DNA from: Promethearchaeota archaeon
GTDB taxonomy: Archaea > Asgardarchaeota > Lokiarchaeia > Sigynarchaeales > SOKP01
Reading direction: 5' to 3'
Assembly: GCA_016839905.1 (NCBI GenBank)
Contig: JAEOTJ010000471.1
Location: forward strand, 1 to 14,299
Length of the DNA: 14,299 bases
The notes beneath the pieces were generated by a model. It was not told the origin of the DNA and searched no databases. It saw only the letters and a program-made list of their open reading frames with translations. The position numbers were made by a program, and so were the translations under genes. This document shows positions 7,556 to 14,271 of the stretch, piece by piece (the first letter of the stretch is position 1; every line of letters starts with the position of its first letter).

Positions 7556-7574
7556 ATACTTAATATTTAAGTAT
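7556..7574. promoter_or_regulatory. Perfect 8-bp inverted repeat upstream of glucan phosphorylase
   Basis: The arms ATACTTAA and TTAAGTAT flank a TAT centre. The site lies between the hydrolase terminator and the likely phosphorylase promoter, about 80 bp before the ATG. Its symmetry fits a dimeric regulator's operator. A chance palindrome in AT-rich DNA is the alternative. Confidence 0.4.
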
Positions 7575-7615
7575 CTTAAAAATGATTTAAAATAATATAA
7601 TAAGAATAATAACAT

Positions 7616-7628
7616 ATTATAAATAAAT
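7616..7628 (+). promoter_or_regulatory. Possible TATA box of the glucan phosphorylase gene
   Basis: ATTATAAATAAAT is centred about 35 bp before the ATG at 7656, predicting a transcript start near 7645 and a roughly 10-nt leader. Other TATA-like sequence at about 7588-7600 cannot be excluded. Confidence 0.3.
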
Positions 7629-7655
7629 AATATAGTTCTAAAGGTCTGATAAAGT

Positions 7656-9383
7656 ATGGAAATTACTCAAAATTCAATGGATGAAACGCAAGTAGCATAT
7701 ATCTCCATGGAGATTGCATTAGATTCAAATATTCCGACATATAGCGGAGGTTTAGGCGTCTTATCGGGAGATACTGTAAGATCCGCAGCAGATTTAGAGA
7801 TTCCAATGGTAGGAATATGTCTTTGTTATAGTGCGGGTTATTTTTATCAGCTTTTCAATGAATTTGGAGATCAAAAAGAGCAAGAAATCCAGTGGAATTT
7901 CTTCTATGAATTCGAGAAGGTTACTAAACCCATTACAATAAAGATTGAAGATAAGGAAGTAAAAATTTCGGCATGGTTATATAAAGTAATTGGTCAATCA
8001 GGTCATGTGGTACCTATTTATTTACTTACTACAGATGTACCGGGGAATGAGCCTTGGATGAAAGAAATGACAGGATCATTATACGATTCAACATCAAGAT
8101 GGAATCGTATTGTTCAAGAAATGATATTAGGAATAGGAGGAGTGAGATTACTAAAATCCTTAGGATATAATAATATTAAGACATGGCACTTGAATGAAGG
8201 ACATGGTTCTTTTGCTACCCTTGAGCTCTTAAAAGAGTTTAATGGTGATATTGAGAAGGTTAGGGAGAGGACTGTTTTTACTCAGCACACGCCTGTTCCC
8301 GCAGGTCATGATACCTTTGACTATAGTCTTGTTGAAAAGGTTTTTGTAGATAATCTTCCATCAAATATTAAGGAATTAGGTGGAGAAGAAAAGCTTAATA
8401 TGACCGTTCTTGCTATGAGTCTTTGTAGATATAGTAATGGAGTTGCGAAAAAACATGGTGATATAGCTCGAAAAATGTTTCCAGAGTTTGCTGAAAGTAT
8501 TGATCATATCACCAATGGAGTTCATCTCCCCTTCTGGGTATCAAAGCCTATAAAAAGAATCTTTGATAGAAAATGGCCAAATTGGAAATCTAATCCTTCT
8601 GTTCTCCAGAACGCCATAGAACTTGATGATTTAGAACTTTTTGATGCTCACATTGAAAACAAGTTTAATCTAATTTCCTATCAAAAGGGGCATAGTTGGA
8701 ATCTCCTTGACGAAGAGCTCATTACAATATGTTTCGCCAGAAGATTTGCTACTTACAAAAGGGCGGTCCTCCTGTTTCACGACATAGATAGATTAGGTAA
8801 GATTTGCCATGGGAATGTTCAATTTATATTCGCGGGCAAAGCCCATCCAAAAGATCAAATGGGAAAAGATTATATAAAGAAAATATTTGAATCCGGAGAG
8901 TATTTATATGAAAATTATGGTGTGAAGGTGGTGGTAATGGAAAATTATAATATGGATTTATCTCATATGCTTGTTAGTGGTGCAGATATCTGGTTAAATA
9001 CACCTGATCGCTATAGGGAAGCAAGTGGCACGTCAGGGATGAAGGCATCTTTAAATGGAGTATTAAATCTAAGCGTACAAGATGGCTGGTGGTTAGAAGG
9101 ATATAAAATGAATCCTTTAGCTGGATGGGCAATCGGCCCTGATGATTCTGATCCAGATGATCCTGGAGTTTCAAACAATTGGGATATTGACTCTAACGTG
9201 ATTTATGAACTTCTTGAAAAAGATATTATTCCCGCATATATGGATCATGATGATTGGGTGTTTCGGCAGAAGAATGCTATAGCTTTAGCGGCTTACTTCA
9301 ATACGCATCGAATGATCGAAGAATATGCTGAAAAGGCATATAAGCTTAAAAGGCAACCCGTTTGGAAATATACGGGCAAATAA
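7656..9383 (+). CDS. Alpha-glucan (maltodextrin/glycogen) phosphorylase, GT35 family
   Basis: This 575-residue enzyme splits alpha-1,4-glucans with phosphate to release glucose-1-phosphate. It belongs to the short archaeal/thermophile MalP-type phosphorylases rather than the roughly 800-residue glycogen phosphorylases. Visible landmarks are VAYISMEIAL at 13-22, the glycine-rich YSGGLGVLSGD at 29-39, HLNEGH at 178-183, TQHTP at 209-213, RRFATYKR at 362-369, AGKAHP at 393-398 and EASGTSGMKASLNG at 455-468. The last holds Lys463, expected to bind pyridoxal phosphate. The ATG at 7656 has AAGGT about 11 nt upstream; the in-frame ATG at 7677 (Met8) is an alternative start. It is probably monocistronic. 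The sugar-1-phosphate product could supply glycolysis or, after conversion, the nucleotidyltransferase encoded upstream. Confidence 0.93.
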   Translation: MEITQNSMDETQVAYISMEIALDSNIPTYSGGLGVLSGDTVRSAADLEIPMVGICLCYSAGYFYQLFNEFGDQKEQEIQWNFFYEFEKVTKPITIKIEDKEVKISAWLYKVIGQSGHVVPIYLLTTDVPGNEPWMKEMTGSLYDSTSRWNRIVQEMILGIGGVRLLKSLGYNNIKTWHLNEGHGSFATLELLKEFNGDIEKVRERTVFTQHTPVPAGHDTFDYSLVEKVFVDNLPSNIKELGGEEKLNMTVLAMSLCRYSNGVAKKHGDIARKMFPEFAESIDHITNGVHLPFWVSKPIKRIFDRKWPNWKSNPSVLQNAIELDDLELFDAHIENKFNLISYQKGHSWNLLDEELITICFARRFATYKRAVLLFHDIDRLGKICHGNVQFIFAGKAHPKDQMGKDYIKKIFESGEYLYENYGVKVVVMENYNMDLSHMLVSGADIWLNTPDRYREASGTSGMKASLNGVLNLSVQDGWWLEGYKMNPLAGWAIGPDDSDPDDPGVSNNWDIDSNVIYELLEKDIIPAYMDHDDWVFRQKNAIALAAYFNTHRMIEEYAEKAYKLKRQPVWKYTGK

Positions 9384-9401
9384 AAAATATTATCCTTCTT
9401 A

Positions 9402-9437
9402 TTTTTATTGATATTTTTTTATTTTCTGGTTTTTTTA
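9402..9437 (+). terminator. T-rich termination region after glucan phosphorylase
   Basis: Several T-tracts occur here, including seven T at 9414-9420 and eight at 9430-9437, between two convergent genes. They fit termination of the plus-strand phosphorylase transcript. Confidence 0.4.
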
Positions 9438-9449
9438 AGAATTATTTTT

Positions 9450-9944
9450 TCAATTAAGAAGTTTAAAGGGACGGATTTTTATATAATCATCGAATATTTT
9501 CTGTTTAAAATAATCCTCAAGAGTCTGTTTTAAAATTGTTTCCATTGTATCTATACCTGAAACCAGACCATCCATATCTTTTGCTAAGAGAAGCATATAT
9601 TCTGAGCGGGTCTCAAGATAAAAGCAACCAGGATTAATTGACGTCGATACAAGGGGTTTAATGATTTCATTTGCTTTTTTATGAGTCCTCATATCGGTGA
9701 ATAATACAATTAAGTATTTTTCCGTGATTTCTTCTTCTAAATATGAGTCTCTTATTCCAGTAGCTAAAAGTAAAGCATTTAAATATTCTTTAAGGAGATC
9801 TTGAAGACGAGTTAATTCTTTTCTAAAATTAGATTTATTATGATAAAAAGCAAATTCTTTAGTAAGTTTTAATGGTTCTCCCTCAAGATAAGATATTTCT
9901 TTTGGATGTTGTTCAAATTTATATTTTTTGATATATTCTGACAT
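9450..9944 (-). CDS. Standalone domain resembling the N-terminal domain of hexosaminidase-type glycosidases
   Basis: This 164-residue protein has no catalytic domain. Its pattern of LTKEFAFYH (27-35), KYLIVLF (76-82), GCFYLETRSEYMLLLAKDMDGLVSGIDTM (106-134) and DDYIKIRPFK (152-161) resembles the alpha/beta domain that precedes the TIM barrel in GH20, GH84 and related glycosidases. In those enzymes the sequence continues straight into the barrel after the I-R-D/P-F strand; here the protein stops three residues later. The roughly 65 bp beyond the stop is only AT-rich spacer, so no barrel remnant is visible. It is either an independent single-domain protein or the conserved remainder of a lost enzyme. 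The intact frame and ordinary codon use favour a functional gene. No signal peptide is present. The ATG at 9944 has no clear ribosome site. The fold assignment is by eye and moderate. Confidence 0.7.
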   Translation of the reverse strand: MSEYIKKYKFEQHPKEISYLEGEPLKLTKEFAFYHNKSNFRKELTRLQDLLKEYLNALLLATGIRDSYLEEEITEKYLIVLFTDMRTHKKANEIIKPLVSTSINPGCFYLETRSEYMLLLAKDMDGLVSGIDTMETILKQTLEDYFKQKIFDDYIKIRPFKLLN

Positions 9945-9995
9945 GATTTTTTCACTATTTCTTTTTAATAATTTCTAATAAATTTAATTTAAAAT

Positions 9996-10046
9996 CAGAA
10001 ATTCTTTATTAATTAAGAATAAAACTCGATTTTTAAAAAATTTCTG
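9996..10046. repeat. Nested inverted repeats in a divergent intergenic region
   Basis: CAGAAATT at 9996-10003 pairs with AATTTCTG at 10039-10046. Inside it, 10001-10020 is a palindrome with one mismatch pair and ATTCTT/AAGAAT ends. The region separates the glycosidase-domain gene from dus and could hold shared regulatory sites, though AT-richness makes chance likely. Confidence 0.3.
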
Positions 10047-10090
10047 GTTATTTAATGTAAATAAAGTAAAGGATTAGCAAGAAAAATATA

Positions 10091-11083
10091 ATGAAATTAG
10101 GGAATTTAGAATTAGAAAATAATTTATTTTTAGCACCCCTTCAAAATACAACTACCGCCCCATTTAGACGATTTTGCAGGAAGTTTTATGAGATAGGATT
10201 AGTTTCTGTACCAATGATTTATACTAAAAATATCATGAATAATCCAAAATCTATTGAATATGAATTATATAAAATTGAAAATGAAACACCTATTAGTGTT
10301 CAATTAATTGGAAATGATAAAGAATCCCTAAAAAAAGCGATAGAATATTTAGAAAGTTATAAGTTTAATGTTATAGATATTAATGCAGGATGTCCTTCAA
10401 AACGAGCCATACGAGGTGAATATGGTGGTTATCTATTAAGAGATCTCTATAAGCTAGAGGATCTCTTAGAAACTGCCGTAAAGTATTCTTCCAAACCTAT
10501 TTCTTTAAAAACAAGGTTAGGGTTCAAAAGACCTAAAAAGATTGATGAATTTGCTAAAATAATTAATGATGTGGGAATTGAATTTGCGACCATTCATACG
10601 CGATTGGTTAGTGACCGTTTTGATGACTCTACTCTTGATTTAGATACTTTAAAAAAATTAAAAGAAGTTGTAGAAATTCCCTTGGTTGGAAATGGGGATA
10701 TAACTAATCCAATATTCGCCAAACATTTTTTAGATTATACTAATGTTGACGCACTAATGATTGGACGAGGGGCAATGGGAAATCCAGAAATATTTCGTCA
10801 GATAGATGAGTATTTAACTAATGGGATTGAAATTCCATTTAATAACAATAAAACACAATTAAAAACAAAAATCGAACTCTATGAACAAGTTCTAGATGAC
10901 TATTTGGAGGGAGCCATTCTAAAATTTTCTCATGAAGAATATAAGTTTATGGAATTAAAACGAAATTCCATTTGGTTAACAAGAAATATTGAAAAATCCA
11001 CTATCATTCGTGAAAATTTGAGCAAGACAAGGAATCTGGTCCAGTTAAGAGAAGAATTAATTAAAATTTATAAAAGAAATTAA
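10091..11083 (+). CDS. dus: tRNA-dihydrouridine synthase
   Basis: This flavoenzyme reduces specific uridines in tRNA to dihydrouridine using FMN and NAD(P)H. The 330-residue protein starts with the TIM-barrel opening LENNLFLAPLQNTTTAPFRRF (10-28), then VQLIGND (70-76), DINAGCPSK (97-104) with the conserved Cys101 that is the proposed proton donor, GGYLL (112-116), KTRLGF (140-145), IHTR (168-171), GNGDI (200-204) and the FMN-phosphate loop MIGRGAMGNP (223-232). A helical tRNA-binding domain fills roughly 245-330. The first and fourth motifs differ from the usual APMxGVTDxPFR and HGRT forms, so it may belong to a divergent archaeal branch. The ATG at 10091 lacks a Shine-Dalgarno sequence. A 48-codon membrane-protein gene follows 13 bp after the stop codon. 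Which uridine it modifies cannot be told. Confidence 0.9.
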   Translation: MKLGNLELENNLFLAPLQNTTTAPFRRFCRKFYEIGLVSVPMIYTKNIMNNPKSIEYELYKIENETPISVQLIGNDKESLKKAIEYLESYKFNVIDINAGCPSKRAIRGEYGGYLLRDLYKLEDLLETAVKYSSKPISLKTRLGFKRPKKIDEFAKIINDVGIEFATIHTRLVSDRFDDSTLDLDTLKKLKEVVEIPLVGNGDITNPIFAKHFLDYTNVDALMIGRGAMGNPEIFRQIDEYLTNGIEIPFNNNKTQLKTKIELYEQVLDDYLEGAILKFSHEEYKFMELKRNSIWLTRNIEKSTIIRENLSKTRNLVQLREELIKIYKRN

Positions 11084-11096
11084 ATTAATTGATAAG

Positions 11097-11243
11097 ATGA
11101 CATCTCAAAACTATAAATCTAAATATTATCTTAGTAAACCAAATCGAAAGATTTTATTAAAGAAAATTCTCCCAATCACATGGATAGGGAGCATAATCTG
11201 GACATTAGGTCAAGTATTTTTTGGTTATCTTTATTTAACCTAG
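11097..11243 (+). CDS. Small single-helix membrane protein (48 residues)
   Basis: A complete reading frame from ATG to TAG begins 13 bp after dus on the same strand. The product has a polar, basic N-terminal half (Lys- and Tyr-rich, then NRK and KK) and a hydrophobic C-terminal helix at about 24-47 containing two Trp and two Gly. This fits a single-pass protein with the basic side in the cytoplasm. The helix ends at the C-terminus with no tail. The function is unknown. A short purine-rich GATAAG precedes the ATG and no strong ribosome site is seen. It would be missed by usual length cut-offs. Against it: in AT-rich DNA a 48-codon frame can arise by chance. For it: the clean hydrophobic profile and the operon-like spacing. 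Confidence 0.5.
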   Translation: MTSQNYKSKYYLSKPNRKILLKKILPITWIGSIIWTLGQVFFGYLYLT

Positions 11244-11268
11244 TCAATGCTAGTTTTCTCTATTTATG

Positions 11269-12294
11269 TTATTTTTTATATCTATTTAATAGTTCTTCTG
11301 GCGTGAAAACTCCATGTTCGGTTATAATACCAGTTACCAGTCTAAAAGGGGTAATATCAAAAGCATAATTTAAACATTTAACTCCCTCAGGGACAATTCG
11401 TACTTTTCCTAAGACATTACTCACTTCAGTACCATCCCTTTGTTCAATAGTCACCTTATCAAAAGTTTCATGTAATGAAAGTGTTGAAGTTGGGGCGGCC
11501 ACATAAAAGGGTATATTATTATCTTTTGCTGCTAAGGCGACTAAATAAGTTCCAATTTTGTTAAAAACCGCATCAGAAGTGACTCTATCCGTACCTACGA
11601 TAATTTTATTAATCTTCCCGAGCATCATCATTAATCCTGAGGAGGTATCAGATATTACATTAACAGGGATTTTATCATAATGTAATTCATAGGCTGTGAG
11701 TCTAGCACCTTGGAGCCGAGGTCTTGTTTCATCTGCTATAACTGAGATTTTCTTTCCTTCTTCAATTGCAGCTCTAACTGGAGCTAATGCGGTACCATAC
11801 TGAACTGTAGCGAGTGATCCTGCATTGCAATGTGTTAAGACAACATCTCTATCTTCTAATAAAGCAGCCCCATTTTTTCCAATACTCTTATTTACATTTA
11901 CATCTTCTTGAGCCATTATTTTAGCTTCTTCTATTACAAGTTCGGAGATAGCTGAGGGCTCATCGGGAAAAGAAGTTATTATGTTACATATTCTATCAAC
12001 TGCCCAAAATAAATTTGAAGCAGTAGGTCTAGTACTTCTTATAGTTTCAGCCGCTTCTTCCATTGATTCAAGGAATCGCTCTTTTGGAAGAGGTTTGTAT
12101 TCTATCGTGGCTAATGCTAATCCCATCGCTGCTGCTACCCCTATGGCAGGAGCTCCTCGAATGTTCATGACTTTTATCGAAGTAGCAACATCCCTATAAT
12201 CATCAAATTCTAAGAATTTCAGCTCATGAGGCAAAATCGTCTGATCAATCATCTTTACCTTGTTATCTTTAGTCCATTCAATCGAGGGAATCAT
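11269..12294 (-). CDS. mtnA: S-methyl-5-thioribose-1-phosphate isomerase
   Basis: This enzyme converts methylthioribose-1-phosphate to methylthioribulose-1-phosphate in the methionine salvage pathway; the fold is that of eIF2B-alpha relatives. The 341 residues carry IRGAPAIG (45-52), RPTASNL (89-95), THCNAGSLAT (154-163) with Cys156, DETRPRLQGARLTAYEL (188-204) and VGTDRV (233-238) with Asp236. Cys156 and Asp236 match the catalytic Cys/Asp pair known for MtnA. Some archaeal relatives act on other aldose-1-phosphates such as ribose-1,5-bisphosphate or 5-deoxyribose-1-phosphate, but the full MtnA motif set favours the salvage reaction. The length matches the family. The ATG at 12294 has no ribosome site; a TTTTTTAAA-like element about 25 bp upstream suggests a leaderless transcript. 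No other salvage gene is in the window. Confidence 0.93.
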   Translation of the reverse strand: MIPSIEWTKDNKVKMIDQTILPHELKFLEFDDYRDVATSIKVMNIRGAPAIGVAAAMGLALATIEYKPLPKERFLESMEEAAETIRSTRPTASNLFWAVDRICNIITSFPDEPSAISELVIEEAKIMAQEDVNVNKSIGKNGAALLEDRDVVLTHCNAGSLATVQYGTALAPVRAAIEEGKKISVIADETRPRLQGARLTAYELHYDKIPVNVISDTSSGLMMMLGKINKIIVGTDRVTSDAVFNKIGTYLVALAAKDNNIPFYVAAPTSTLSLHETFDKVTIEQRDGTEVSNVLGKVRIVPEGVKCLNYAFDITPFRLVTGIITEHGVFTPEELLNRYKK

Positions 12295-12428
12295 AAATAA
12301 TTAAATATTCTAAACTTTAAAAAATTAGATTAATAATGTAATTTTTATATTAAAATAAAATGTAAAATGAATTATTTTAACAAAAATTAATTAATCTGAA
12401 TCTATTCTATAAATTTAGTGAAAATTAG

Positions 12429-12851
12429 ATGAATAGGTTTAAAGATTGGCTGAACCAAGCCATCCAGGATATAAATGCTGCGTCCGATAGCATAAAAAAT
12501 GAGCATTATGAATGGGCATGTTTTCAAGCACAACAATCTGCTGAAAAGGCACTGAAAGCATTATTATTATTCATAAATATTGATGCGTGGGGTCATGGTT
12601 TAATCCATTTACTAAAGGAATGGAAAAGTAATGTTGATCAAATTATGGAAGAAAAATCACAAATAGATGATAATAAATTTAATGATTTAATTGAAAAATG
12701 TCAAGAATTAGATCGTCATTATATCCAACCACGGTATCCAAATGGATTTGCAAGTGGATATCCTGCGGAATATTATAATAAAAAAATAGCTGAGGAGTGT
12801 ATAAATAATGCAAATACTATCATTAAATTTGTTAAAGAAAAAATTAAGTAG
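12429..12851 (+). CDS. HEPN-domain protein (PF05168-type), partner of an MNT nucleotidyltransferase
   Basis: This 140-residue, all-helical protein has the family landmarks WLNQAIQDINAA (7-18), the helix YEWACFQAQQSAEKALKALL (27-46), HGLIHLL (56-62) and LDRHYIQPRYPNGFASGYPAEYY (94-116). It overlaps the MNT gene by 44 nt, the classic arrangement of a HEPN/MNT module. Such pairs include toxin-antitoxin systems in which HEPN is an RNase and MNT adenylylates it. The R-x4-6-H RNase motif of those toxins is not visible here; this LD-x-YI-x-RYPNG subgroup has a different conserved signature. Toxin activity is therefore possible but not shown. The ATG at 12429 has only a weak GTGA upstream. A TATA-like CTATAAATTT at 12407-12416 lies too close for a standard promoter to be certain. 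Confidence 0.87.
   Translation: MNRFKDWLNQAIQDINAASDSIKNEHYEWACFQAQQSAEKALKALLLFINIDAWGHGLIHLLKEWKSNVDQIMEEKSQIDDNKFNDLIEKCQELDRHYIQPRYPNGFASGYPAEYYNKKIAEECINNANTIIKFVKEKIK
12794..12799 (+). promoter_or_regulatory. Internal ribosome binding site for MNT inside the HEPN gene
   Basis: GAGGAG lies within the HEPN reading frame, 8-10 nt before the MNT ATG. It indicates coupled translation of the two products. Confidence 0.55.
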
Positions 12852-13233
12852 ATATCCTCATCTAAATGAATTAGAATCTTTCATAGAAAAAATCGAAAAA
12901 ATAGATTTAAAAATAGTATTACTCTATGGGTCTTTAGCGAAAGGAACATATACACAACATAGCGATATCGATGTGCTATGTGTATATGATAAAACATTTA
13001 AAAATCATAAAGAGCGATTTTTAACAGCATATAAATATAGCAACGGATTAGTCCAAACTAAAACTCTAACTTATGATGAATTTAAAGAAGGTCTTAAAGA
13101 GAGTAATTCTTTTCTACATGGAATTATGAAGGAAGGAATAATTCTTTATAGTAAAATACCAAAAAGAGATTTAATAGAGTGGATTAATATTGGAAAAGAA
13201 AAATTAAATATGAAATATTTCTCTCCCTATTAA
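12808..13233 (+). CDS. MNT-type minimal nucleotidyltransferase
   Basis: This 141-residue nucleotidyltransferase of the polymerase-beta superfamily has YGSLAKGT at 40-47 and the metal-binding SDID at 52-55, together the G-S-x10-D-x-D signature (Gly41, Ser42, Asp53, Asp55). A third acidic residue is not obvious, as is usual by eye in this group. The C-terminal half ends in the family's HGIMKEGIILYSK strand (104-116) and a short helix. The ATG at 12808 lies inside the HEPN gene and follows GAGGAG by 10 nt, which supports the 44-nt overlap and translational coupling. In characterised pairs MNT transfers AMP to the HEPN partner and neutralises it; that role is inferred here. DUF1848 begins 31 bp downstream on the same strand. 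Confidence 0.88.
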   Translation: MQILSLNLLKKKLSRYPHLNELESFIEKIEKIDLKIVLLYGSLAKGTYTQHSDIDVLCVYDKTFKNHKERFLTAYKYSNGLVQTKTLTYDEFKEGLKESNSFLHGIMKEGIILYSKIPKRDLIEWINIGKEKLNMKYFSPY

Positions 13234-13264
13234 TATTTAATATAGATTTTAATATGATAAAAAT

Positions 13265-14155
13265 ATGTCTAATATTTCTCTAGATTCTACCAAACTTGTT
13301 AGATCTCCTATCATCTCTTGCTCTCGTAGAACAGATATTCCTGCTTTCTTGATGGATTGGCTTTTAGACAAAATGAAAAATAAGCGAGTTACTGTTGCGA
13401 ATCCGTTCAATCCAAACCAGATTGCAATTGTTTCATTAAGACCTGAAGATGTTAAATGTTGGGTATGGTGGTCCAAGAATTTTAATAATTGGATCAAACT
13501 CTATAGATTGAATGAGAACCTATTTAGACAATATAAAGGACATTATTTCCAATTTACAATAAATTCTCCTTCTGAATTAGAAGGCAATTTAAACAATTCT
13601 CTAGAGGCACGATTAAAACAATTAGAATGGTTAATTGGAGAATTTGGGATTAACGCTGTAAGTTATCGATATGATCCTATTATTTTTTATAAACATAAAG
13701 GTTCAAATAGGATAAAAAATAACTTAAGTAAGTTTGAATATCTTATTAGTAAGATCTCTTCGCTTGGGTTAAGAGAAATGATATTTTCTTTTGCAACCAT
13801 TTATTCTAAAGTAAATAACCGAATGAATGCAAGAGGTTATGTTCCTATCAATCCTTCTTTTGATAAGAAAAAGGAAATCCTTACTAAATTAATCTCGGTT
13901 TGTAATACTTATAATGTAAAAATGAAAGCATGTTGTCAACCAGACCTATTATCCATTGAAGGGATTGAGCAAGCTCATTGCATAGATGGTGGAAAGATTA
14001 AAGCACTTATAGGTGAGACCGTGACGGAGACAAGGGATACTGGACAGAGAAAGGATTGTGGCTGCACAAAATCAAAAGACATTGGTGGTTATTCGGGTAT
14101 TTTTAAATGTAAGCATCACTGTTCTTATTGTTATGCTTCTCCAAGTCAAAAATAA
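13265..14155 (+). CDS. DUF1848-family protein with C-terminal Cys cluster
   Basis: This 296-residue protein belongs to a family without an agreed function. Family landmarks in order are ISCSRRTDIPAF (17-28), WSKN (69-72), the Tyr-Arg-Tyr-Asp-Pro segment (134-138), SFATIYSKVNNR (175-186), ACCQPDL (222-228), DCGCTKSKDIG (264-274) and CKHHCSYCYA (282-291). The last is an exact CX3CX2C (Cys282, Cys286, Cys289), the spacing used by radical-SAM enzymes to hold a 4Fe-4S cluster, but at the C-terminus; Cys265 and Cys267 just upstream could add ligands. An iron-sulfur enzyme is a reasonable inference; the reaction is unknown. The ATG at 13265 has no ribosome site. The 31-bp spacing from MNT allows either cotranscription or a separate TATA-like promoter. 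The right repeat arm starts 19 nt after the stop codon. Confidence 0.88.
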   Translation: MSNISLDSTKLVRSPIISCSRRTDIPAFLMDWLLDKMKNKRVTVANPFNPNQIAIVSLRPEDVKCWVWWSKNFNNWIKLYRLNENLFRQYKGHYFQFTINSPSELEGNLNNSLEARLKQLEWLIGEFGINAVSYRYDPIIFYKHKGSNRIKNNLSKFEYLISKISSLGLREMIFSFATIYSKVNNRMNARGYVPINPSFDKKKEILTKLISVCNTYNVKMKACCQPDLLSIEGIEQAHCIDGGKIKALIGETVTETRDTGQRKDCGCTKSKDIGGYSGIFKCKHHCSYCYASPSQK

Positions 14156-14174
14156 AAAAAAATAATAAAGATAA

Positions 14175-14271
14175 TGGGTATAACACCTTTTAGGTGATCA
14201 TGAAATTTAAGTTTTTACTCATAGTCGCTTAGAACGGTTTGAATGTAAATACGATCGTTTTCAAGGGTTTT
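14175..14271 (+). repeat. Right arm of a perfect 97-bp inverted repeat
   Basis: This is the exact reverse complement of 1-97. It starts 19 nt after the DUF1848 stop codon, so relative to the gene before it the arm has the same orientation as the left copy. In this direction it contains a hairpin at 14184-14196 (CACCT, TTT, AGGTG) and an imperfect one at 14228-14265, where CTTAGAACGGTT can pair with GATCGTTTTCAAG allowing a bulge, a mismatch and G-U pairs. It ends in GGGTTTT. Only 28 further bases follow to the window end. Confidence 0.95.

Noticed and set aside
7271..7615. Minus-strand frame of 114 codons
   Set aside because: It lies opposite the hydrolase gene with its conserved metal motifs and crosses the poly-T terminator.
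8974..9174. Minus-strand frame of 66 codons
   Set aside because: It is antisense to the pyridoxal-phosphate region of glucan phosphorylase.
11180..11368. Plus-strand frame of 62 codons
   Set aside because: It overlaps the mtnA 3' end in antisense and the small membrane-protein frame; its C-terminal half mirrors mtnA codons.
11981..12199. Plus-strand frame of 72 codons
   Set aside because: It is antisense to the conserved IRGAPAIG region of mtnA.
12301..12428. Short inverted match (TTAGATTAAT / ATTAATCT) between mtnA and the HEPN gene
   Set aside because: Eight matching AT-only-rich bases in such a composition are expected by chance.
13249..13497. Minus-strand frame of 82 codons
   Set aside because: It is antisense to the conserved N-terminal motifs of DUF1848.
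14175..14271. tRNA or CRISPR repeat in the arm (GGTTTGAAT resembles a tRNA B box)
   Set aside because: No acceptor, D or anticodon stems can be drawn around it, and there is no repeat-spacer periodicity.
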